The notes under the pieces were generated by a model, which saw only the letters and a list, made by a program, of their open reading frames with translations, was not told the origin of the DNA and did no database searches. Shown here one piece after another: positions 63,525 through 64,000 of a stretch of 64,000 bases of DNA (within the stretch, counting starts at the first letter, position 1; every line of letters begins with the position of its first letter). The DNA comes from Nitrosospira briensis (GTDB lineage Bacteria; Pseudomonadota; Gammaproteobacteria; Burkholderiales; Nitrosomonadaceae): assembly GCF_900115125.1 (NCBI RefSeq), contig NZ_FOVJ01000001.1:1025852-1089851 (forward strand), given 5' to 3'. The position numbers were made by a program, and so were the translations under genes.

Positions 63525-64000
63525 TGTCTTCCACTGATAGTTGGATTTGCCCGTTTTCGATTTCACGCGTGTGCGAAGTTGAACCAACCCCATTATTGAT
63601 CTGTTGTGGCCCAGTTGTTACGTTCGCTTGCTTGGCATAAACGATCGGAGGATTCTTGATCGTTGACAACGTTTCCAGTGTTGCCCGGCACTGATTCTGT
63701 GCTCGGAGCGCCATTCGCATGAAACCTTCAAAGTGCGGAAGCTGTGTGGCTAAAAAAGCTTTTTCTGTCAGCCGCGCAAACAGACTTTGAAGCGCCGTTG
63801 CCTGATTCATCAGCATCGCCTCGGCTTCCGACAAGTCTCCACGATTCACCGCCTTTGCCTGATCCCGCAGGGTTTTCATCAAGGTTGGCACATCAAGATG
63901 TTTGTCGATACCCGAGTTTTGCTCAACACCATTGATTACACGATAAGCCGCAAGCTCTGGAGAGGTCATAAGCCGTGCATACTTGCGCCCTCTTTCCTCC
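63427..64000 (-). CDS. Hypothetical protein, N-terminus beyond the right edge
   Basis: An ATG at 63969 (MTSPELAAYRVINGVEQNSG) is a possible start, but the frame is open to the window edge with protein-like sequence (EERGRKYARL) before it, so the gene probably begins outside. Segments like GDLSEAEAMLMNQATALQSL and MRMALRAQNQCRATLETLST followed by KNPPIVYAKQANVTTGPQQ recur in a widespread proteobacterial family of mobile-element-linked proteins of unknown function. It is followed by the small basic protein at 63312. Confidence 0.6.
   Translation of the reverse strand, partial: EERGRKYARLMTSPELAAYRVINGVEQNSGIDKHLDVPTLMKTLRDQAKAVNRGDLSEAEAMLMNQATALQSLFARLTEKAFLATQLPHFEGFMRMALRAQNQCRATLETLSTIKNPPIVYAKQANVTTGPQQINNGVGSTSHTREIENGQIQLSVEDNELRTDTGIPALTGRVNQKVETMGKIHRTENS

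Overview
The window reads as chromosome of a Gram-negative betaproteobacterium, most likely an ammonia-oxidiser-type Nitrosomonadaceae close to Nitrosospira. This is an inference from the gloB/methyltransferase/rnhA/dnaQ block, a PEP-CTERM protein, oxidative pentose-phosphate genes of the short 6PGDH type, and the overall codon and protein style. No rRNA gene or complete tRNA gene is present.

Layout. 0-3.6 kb: a type I secretion operon (RTX protein, PrtD-type ABC transporter, HlyD-type adaptor running off the left edge). 3.7-5.2 kb: a decayed cytochrome c, a LapA-type membrane protein and a periplasmic coiled-coil protein. 5.4-9.8 kb: radical SAM protein, dnaQ, rnhA, a methyltransferase, gloB. 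10.1-15.3 kb: transaldolase, 6-phosphogluconate dehydrogenase and 6-phosphogluconolactonase, interspersed with two members of a small exported three-paralog family and a DoxX protein. 15.5-22.8 kb: PEP-CTERM protein, a ThiF/nitroreductase/FeeM-like acyltransferase cluster with an Fe-S-type HTH regulator, the third paralog, and a lactonase-like metallo-beta-lactamase. 23.2-31.5 kb: a Fap-like locus with a coiled-coil/beta-barrel outer-membrane protein, an exported C39 peptidase, six small Sec-exported proteins that share an LT-x3-MD-x-(V/I)TAG leader, and a LuxR-type regulator. Its substrate block has been duplicated in tandem.

32.2-42.0 kb is a genomic island between two copies of the 3' half of tRNA-Asn. 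It has a frameshifted integrase, an AlpA-like HTH, a GPA-type replication endonuclease, a TIR protein, and three HEPN-like proteins separated by sequences that look like integron attC sites. A second integrase follows the right att copy at once, so a second element is stacked there. Everything from 42 kb on is accessory: a subtilase with an I9-like protein facing a split borosin RiPP pair (precursor plus alpha-N-methyltransferase), a tyrosinase relic, a type I restriction-modification operon with fused M-S subunit followed by a large nuclease/NTPase/S1 protein, a broken ligD, an IS481-type insertion with a 7-bp target duplication, and an SRAP/umuDC SOS module with a shared palindromic operator.

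The two most novel-looking systems are the borosin locus (44.1-46.7 kb) and the Fap-like locus with dedicated small substrates (23.2-31.5 kb).
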